From a candidate division WWE3 bacterium (GTDB lineage Bacteria; Patescibacteriota; WWE3; UBA101185; UBA10185): a DNA stretch of 8,651 nt. How positions within the stretch are numbered: position 1 is the first letter of the stretch; each line of letters starts with the position of its first letter. Both the position numbers and the translations under genes were made by a program. The notes beneath the pieces are model-generated. The model did not search any database and was not told the origin of the DNA. It saw nothing but the letters and a program-made list of their open reading frames with translations. Location: positions 1 through 8,651 of the forward strand of contig JAGQNX010000041.1 of NCBI GenBank assembly GCA_020427865.1. Direction: 5' to 3'. Below are positions 5,901-8,651 of this stretch, one piece after another.

Positions 5901-8651
5901 GTTGCATTAATTCTGCACTACCTGCAAAAGTTACTACTTGATATCTTATTGTAGGTATAGTTCCACTTGTTCCATATCTAGTGGCAGTTAGTGTTGTAGA
6001 GTTTGTTAATTCTACTGTTATCTTACCATTATTGTGGTTATGTGTTGAATCTGAGGCAGTATGTGACGCTATAACAAAAGATTTATTTGTAGTAACCGAT
6101 GATATAGTTTGTGTGTTCGATGTTCCGGAACTTATTGCAAATGAGTTACGTTGTACTGAAAATTCTGAATTTAAGGCTTCCATTATGTAGTAGTGTCCGT
6201 TTATATTTGCGGTTGAAACTGTCTCGCTACTTGCTCTAGAAAATGTCATTTGACTTGTAGATGATAGGTATCCTGCTACAAGGCCATCGTTTTGGTCATC
6301 CTCATTGCTTCCGTGTTTGTAGTAGAATAGTGTAGCTGCATTTCCTGTAGCTGCTACAGCTGAAGGTAGTGTGGCTGTATTACTGGTAGAGTTATATGCG
6401 ATTGAAAATGTGCCAGATTGCACCTTCACCTTAGCGCTGTCAAACTGGACAACATATATCCCAACAGTAAGTGCCTGTCCTCCTGCAGTACTTGCAGTAG
6501 CCCTTTCTGCTACAACTCTATTTGGACTTGTGGCAAAATAGACATCTGTTGCCAAATCATTCCAGTGATCCCCTGCACCGCTCCCATATGTGGAGCTCAT
6601 TGAAGCGAAGGGTATACTTTTTGTGGTGTCTGTAATAGTTGATAGGTTAGTGGATCCTGACGCTGCCCCATCTGCTATTGTAACTTCTACATATTCCACG
6701 ATCTTAGCATATCCTTGGGTCAATACAGCTATTTGCTCCTCAATACTTCCATTCAATCCGTTTCTAGATTTGTCATAAGTTGTCGAAGTACTATCGCCAT
6801 CTTCTAGGTCATAATATAGTATTGGTTCAGGACCCCAGTCATAAAGTCTTGCTATTTCTTGCTCATCTAAGGCTCTATCGTACATTCTAAGTTCATCAAA
6901 CTGGCCATCTAGTTCATCCCCATTAAATCCTGTTCCAACATATAAACTTTCTGTAGTAGCAATGCTTCCGGCATCCCCAGATACTGTGTTACCACTTTGT
7001 GTACCGTTTATGTACACTTTACTTCCTTTGTCTTTATCGTAAACTGCTACTATGTGATACCACTGGTTTGCTGTAATTGCACTGTTAGCCGAATTTACCT
7101 CAATGTTACTTGATGTCCCTTTTATTAAAAATTCTACCTCATCATTATCTGCCACTCTTAAATGGTAGCCTCTAGTCGTTGTTTGTAGTTTATCTAGTAT
7201 TTCTGGGGTATTTGGGGAACTTAAACTATCTAAATTTACCCATATAGATATAGTAAAGTTATTAGTATCAAAATCTAAAACATCTCCCATATTTACATAA
7301 CCATTTCCACCATCTGCTTTTTCAATTCCGTAGTAGTATTTTCCTGGGGTTCCTATTGCATCTCCCGTCCACGCTCCGTCATAACCATTACCGCTACTAT
7401 CACAAGAATCATTTGTCCCTCCTGTACATGTGTTTGCAGTCGTTTCATCAAACTTCCAATATCCCTGCAAGCCCTTATTTAAAAAATCATTAGATTCGCG
7501 TCCTAATACCGCAGTATCTCCCGCTGCGCTTCTACCTACCACAAAATCGGTATTTATCTCGGCTTGTGTTCTTGCATATGGATAAATCTTCACTTCGTCA
7601 ATATAACCCTGCCAATCTTCGCCACTTCCGTCACCATCGATTCCAACAAACAAATCATCGGTGTTAGATATAGGACCTGTTGTAGAACCAATATTTGTTG
7701 AGGTAATTAGCACTCCATCTATATATAAGCTGATGTCGGTATCTGCGTTTTTAACTCCTGTAACAAAGTGCCAATTGTTGTCATCGTATGTGGCAGCTGT
7801 GGATGTAGCTGCCACAGTAGGGAAGCTCGTGTCATCATCATCAATACCAAATTTAATATCTCCATCAGATTCCATTGTTAATTTATATCCGCCATCTGCT
7901 CCTGTTGAGGCATTGTATTTAGCTAGTATAGTATCTGCACTCGTAGATATAGTAGGATGCTTTATCCATGCTTGCACTGTAAACGATTCTCCTGCAGCAA
8001 AGTCTATATTACTTGGATCTGTACCACTTCTTATATAGTCTCCACTGCCGTCAAATTTTAAACATCTTCCTTCTATACATTCATTCTCTAGTGCCCACGT
8101 TGCATTTGTTATGTACCCTGTGTTTGTTTTATCTTGTGTAGTTGTTCCATAACCTTCATCTAATTTCCAGTATAGTGCCGGATCTTTGGATTGCTCCTGC
8201 TGTGCTAGTGAGTAAAAAGTAGAAGGGGAGTCTTGATTATTGTATTCGGTAAGTACCCAGTCTGTTGTTCTGGGAACTGTACTAAACCTTAATTCATCCT
8301 CTATTAGATTGAAGTTATTTCCCCAGTTTATTGTTTCGCCACTGTCTACCAGACTTCCTGTTGTAGTGTCTGTATCAGAATCTTCTAATACCCCGTCAAA
8401 ATATATCCTAATTTGGTCATTAACCTCATCCTTTACACCTACCACATAATGCCAAGCTTCATCTATTGTGTCTGACGTTGTTGTTGAAGTTGTGGAATTA
8501 GTCCCATCCGCTATAACTAATTCTAATTTGTTAGTTGCTGTGTGTCCAAATCGCCAACCTGCACTGCTTCCTCCCGCAGATTTTTTCATCATATCTTGTG
8601 CTAGGGTAGTTTGTGGATTTGTATCTGAGAGTAAATACCCATAATACCAAA
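2959..8651 (-). CDS. Giant multi-LamG (concanavalin A-like) surface protein, 5' end outside the window
   Basis: This is at least 1,896 residues of a Thr/Ser/Gly/Asp-rich, beta-structured protein, probably exported and acting in adhesion or as an envelope component. The ATG at 8592 is internal: the frame runs on to the right edge without a stop, reading WYYGYLLSDTNPQTTLAQD just before it. Residue numbers here count from 8592. There are seven LamG-like units: a partial one (to about 116), 138-348, 374-583, a split one (588-617 plus 986-1176), 1190-1401, 1430-1632 and 1638-1868. Each has a WKxDE-like start, a [LF]DGxxDY strand, an [AI]W[IV] strand, a WxHxxxxxD strand, a YIDG or YVNG turn, and a DE[VL]xxYxxALxxxEI-like end. 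The insert at 618-985 holds four other repeats. Only eight cysteines occur, as four pairs. TTDWVLTEYNNQ (109-120) is a linker known from DUF2341-LamG proteins. The protein stops inside an inter-unit linker (GQAAFN) without a membrane anchor or sorting signal. Ligand and host partner are unknown. Confidence 0.85.
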   Translation of the reverse strand, partial: WYYGYLLSDTNPQTTLAQDMMKKSAGGSSAGWRFGHTATNKLELVIADGTNSTTSTTTSDTIDEAWHYVVGVKDEVNDQIRIYFDGVLEDSDTDTTTGSLVDSGETINWGNNFNLIEDELRFSTVPRTTDWVLTEYNNQDSPSTFYSLAQQEQSKDPALYWKLDEGYGTTTQDKTNTGYITNATWALENECIEGRCLKFDGSGDYIRSGTDPSNIDFAAGESFTVQAWIKHPTISTSADTILAKYNASTGADGGYKLTMESDGDIKFGIDDDDTSFPTVAATSTAATYDDNNWHFVTGVKNADTDISLYIDGVLITSTNIGSTTGPISNTDDLFVGIDGDGSGEDWQGYIDEVKIYPYARTQAEINTDFVVGRSAAGDTAVLGRESNDFLNKGLQGYWKFDETTANTCTGGTNDSCDSSGNGYDGAWTGDAIGTPGKYYYGIEKADGGNGYVNMGDVLDFDTNNFTISIWVNLDSLSSPNTPEILDKLQTTTRGYHLRVADNDEVEFLIKGTSSNIEVNSANSAITANQWYHIVAVYDKDKGSKVYINGTQSGNTVSGDAGSIATTESLYVGTGFNGDELDGQFDELRMYDRALDEQEIARLYDWGPEPILYYDLEDGDSTSTTYDKSRNGLNGSIEEQIAVLTQGYAKIVEYVEVTIADGAASGSTNLSTITDTTKSIPFASMSSTYGSGAGDHWNDLATDVYFATSPNRVVAERATASTAGGQALTVGIYVVQFDSAKVKVQSGTFSIAYNSTSNTATLPSAVAATGNAATLFYYKHGSNEDDQNDGLVAGYLSSTSQMTFSRASSETVSTANINGHYYIMEALNSEFSVQRNSFAISSGTSNTQTISSVTTNKSFVIASHTASDSTHNHNNGKITVELTNSTTLTATRYGTSGTIPTIRYQVVTFAGSAELMQRGTISYGTSSTTGSASLTTSVDTTRSIAWNTMLHTGEMRLDDTGNDAPAGYQRVELTSSNNVTGTRGHTGSANATGTYEVIQFEGDTYSYSAPTRIAGKVSKGLNFNGSTDYIKVTDNNFLSFGSGTADSPFTISFWTNMTDATTIPFVFKGTTSPDEIEYVMETTSSDTLRIRLYDDTVANYIGVVSTETLTANEGKWVHLTATYDGSGSASGIKLYRNGIALTLTTQTGGTYTAMNNETSALSIMRNGTDGSTFGQASLDEFKMFRYAQSQKQITENENLTHPIGGSPVGSYDARWMFDETNGDTAYDKSNNGFNGDLGGSGTTCPGGGSTCPTWVQNGKINGSLSFDGGDYVSIGNITEFKTGEKTITAWIKPSGTTSSTKPIFSASGGNWYVGLAATNAMIASYNNSTPTQQTTTSANSIITPDTWQHVAYVFDIEGSNVEVRMYVNGEQRHKANFTTGYGGSYGTEFILGAYNTSSLFYSGELDDVKFYSSALNTEEIQVDMNANSSASFGSTTKESTIALEGNEGSSPIAWWKMDENYGTSTTADSSGNGWTATMSGTMTNDDWVNTPKGSGLQLDGTDDELTVSSMTTIPTGGNPHTVEAWVNFDAIVSASVDSSIISWGTDGANTMRLLFIRNGSLARAYYANDFTSTFTMQTNKWYHIAWVFEGNGSQDRLYVNGVLVDSDTVTGVNTTGTNVYIGEYLTNSYNTEGTIADLKVYNYARTQEQVTYSYNGGQPTAWYKMDECSSTTLHDSSIWENNATLTITGSGTNDTPGTCNSGDTGDSWNNGTTGKYRSAIDLDGTDDYASIPQSDELEFGTQDFSISTWFKTSDTNSATLLGYGDRSDSTGWTLQIYNSGSGGQPYFLIDDGTTQASILLTGVDYADGAWHNVTVTVDRSGNATMYIDGDQRGTASVSSLASVNTNDHDTIEIGRYWTSDNYYDYMDGLIDEVMLFNYSLTATQVKSIVTQGQAAFN
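2989..3681 (-). repeat. LamG-like unit 7 (C-terminal)
   Basis: Residues 1638-1868 run from TAWYKMDECSSTTLHDSS through AIDLDGTDDYASI, FSISTWFKTSD, AWHNVTVTVDRSGNATMYID and GD to GLIDEVMLFNYSLTATQV. The cysteines C1648 and C1679 could pair. Only nine residues follow before the stop. Confidence 0.85.
3697..4305 (-). repeat. LamG-like unit 6
   Basis: Residues 1430-1632 run from IAWWKMDENYGTSTTADSSG through GLQLDGTDDELTV, HTVEAWVNFDA, WYHIAWVFEGNGSQDRLYVN and GVLVDSD to IADLKVYNYARTQEQV. It has no cysteines. Confidence 0.85.
4390..5025 (-). repeat. LamG-like unit 5
   Basis: Residues 1190-1401 run from ARWMFDETNGDTAYDKSNNG through SLSFDGGDYVSIG, KTITAWIKPSG, TWQHVAYVFDIEGSNVEVRM and YVNGE to LDDVKFYSSALNTEEI. 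It contains the cysteine pair C1224/C1231 in a Gly-rich loop. Confidence 0.85.
5065..5637 (-). repeat. LamG-like unit 4, second part (split unit)
   Basis: Residues 986-1176 continue the split unit with GKVSKGLNFNGSTDYIKV, FTISFWTNMTD, KWVHLTATYDGSGSASGIKL, YRNG and SLDEFKMFRYAQSQKQI. Together with 6742-6831 this makes one complete LamG unit. Confidence 0.8.
5644..6699 (-). repeat. Four tandem beta-repeats of about 82-93 residues inserted in a LamG unit
   Basis: The repeats are residues 632-718 (6439-6699), 719-808 (6169-6438), 809-890 (5923-6168) and 891-983 (5644-5922). A shared pattern is a short G/S-T-rich strand (such as RGTISYGTSSTTGSASL), then V-x-T-T-x-[KR]-S, an acidic or His-containing loop, an L-T-x-x-x-x-[VL]-T-x-x-R strand, and a closing Y-x-V-x-x-F (YVVQF, YQVVTF, YEVIQF). 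Repeat 2 is the most divergent and ends YYIMEAL. They are not LamG. A carbohydrate-binding or adhesive beta-sandwich is possible, but I do not recognise a named family. Confidence 0.7.
6742..6831 (-). repeat. LamG-like unit 4, first part (split unit)
   Basis: Residues 588-617 (ILYYDLEDGDSTSTTYDKSR, then NGLNGSI) are the N-terminal strand of a LamG unit, equivalent to WKxDE...DSSGNGxxG in its neighbours. The rest of the unit resumes only at 5637, after an insert of about 370 residues. Confidence 0.7.
6844..7473 (-). repeat. LamG-like unit 3
   Basis: Residues 374-583 begin LQGYWKFDETTANTC, continue with SSGNGYDGAW, FTISIWVNLDS, WYHIVAVYDKDKGSKVYING and end FDELRMYDRALDEQEIARL. It carries the cysteine pair C389/C397. 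The expected FDG strand is weak here (GYVNMGDVLDFDTNNF). Confidence 0.85.
7549..8181 (-). repeat. LamG-like unit 2
   Basis: Residues 138-348 run from YWKLDEGYGTTTQDKTNTG through CLKFDGSGDYI, FTVQAWIKHP, NWHFVTGVKNADTDISLYID and GYIDEVKIYPYARTQAEI. It carries the cysteine pair C172/C177 just before the FDG strand. Confidence 0.85.
8245..8651 (-). repeat. LamG-like unit 1, C-terminal part only
   Basis: The visible strands are WRFGHTATNKLELVI, AWHYVVGVKDEVNDQIRIYF, DGVLEDSD and IEDELRFSTVPRTTDWVLTE. The last strand plus the following NNQDSPSTFYSL match the end of the LamG domain in DUF2341-LamG proteins, so a DUF2341 domain may lie upstream, outside the window. Confidence 0.7.

Noticed and set aside
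7661..8038. Plus-strand 125-codon frame antisense to LamG unit 2
   Set aside because: The minus strand here encodes conserved LamG motifs; the antisense product is low-complexity with no family resemblance.
2959..8651. Recoded UGA (glycine) genetic code of some CPR lineages
   Set aside because: Nearly 1,900 codons of a glycine-rich protein contain no in-frame TGA, and all large genes read cleanly with the standard bacterial code.
2959..8651. The giant gene as a secreted glycoside hydrolase
   Set aside because: LamG units share the fold of some glucanases, but no catalytic ExDxxE-type motif was seen; binding or structural roles fit better.

Overview
The window looks like part of a small-genome, AT-rich bacterium, most likely a member of the Candidate Phyla Radiation (Patescibacteria). 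This is inference, resting on three things: a giant surface protein built of LamG repeats, a membrane-anchored MerR-type protein whose outer domain ends in a WWI motif, and divergent, shortened competence genes. The 1,896 visible codons of the glycine-rich giant gene contain no in-frame TGA, which argues against the UGA=Gly code of Gracilibacteria and Absconditabacteria.

Layout. Positions 1-40 (minus) hold the first 13 codons of a gene leaving the window, behind a good TTGACA promoter. Positions 112-774 (minus) encode a MerR-like DNA-binding domain joined through one membrane helix to a small outer domain. A 93-bp divergent region (775-867) separates it from a plus-strand pair, dprA (868-1539) and comM/yifB (1589-2962). 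Their products act on incoming single-stranded DNA during natural transformation. The 49-bp gap between them holds a 14-codon ORF with its own Shine-Dalgarno-like site; its stop overlaps the comM start. From 2959 to the right edge the minus strand is one huge open frame with seven LamG-like units. One of these is split by an insert of about 370 residues made of four tandem repeats. The comM and giant-gene stop codons share the palindrome TTAA.

How the genes may work together. dprA and comM form a compact DNA-processing unit. The divergent membrane-bound MerR-like protein is a plausible one-component sensor that could control it and itself from the shared intergenic region; its own promoter appears to have the long 19-bp spacer typical of MerR targets. 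Three gene starts (40, 774, 868) have a -10-like hexamer only 6-7 nt before the ATG and no Shine-Dalgarno, which suggests leaderless mRNAs. The giant protein is probably an exported adhesin or surface-layer-like protein with no visible functional link to the competence pair. No RNA genes, insertion sequences, CRISPR arrays or convincing terminators were seen. Plus-strand open frames inside the giant gene are judged to be antisense shadows.
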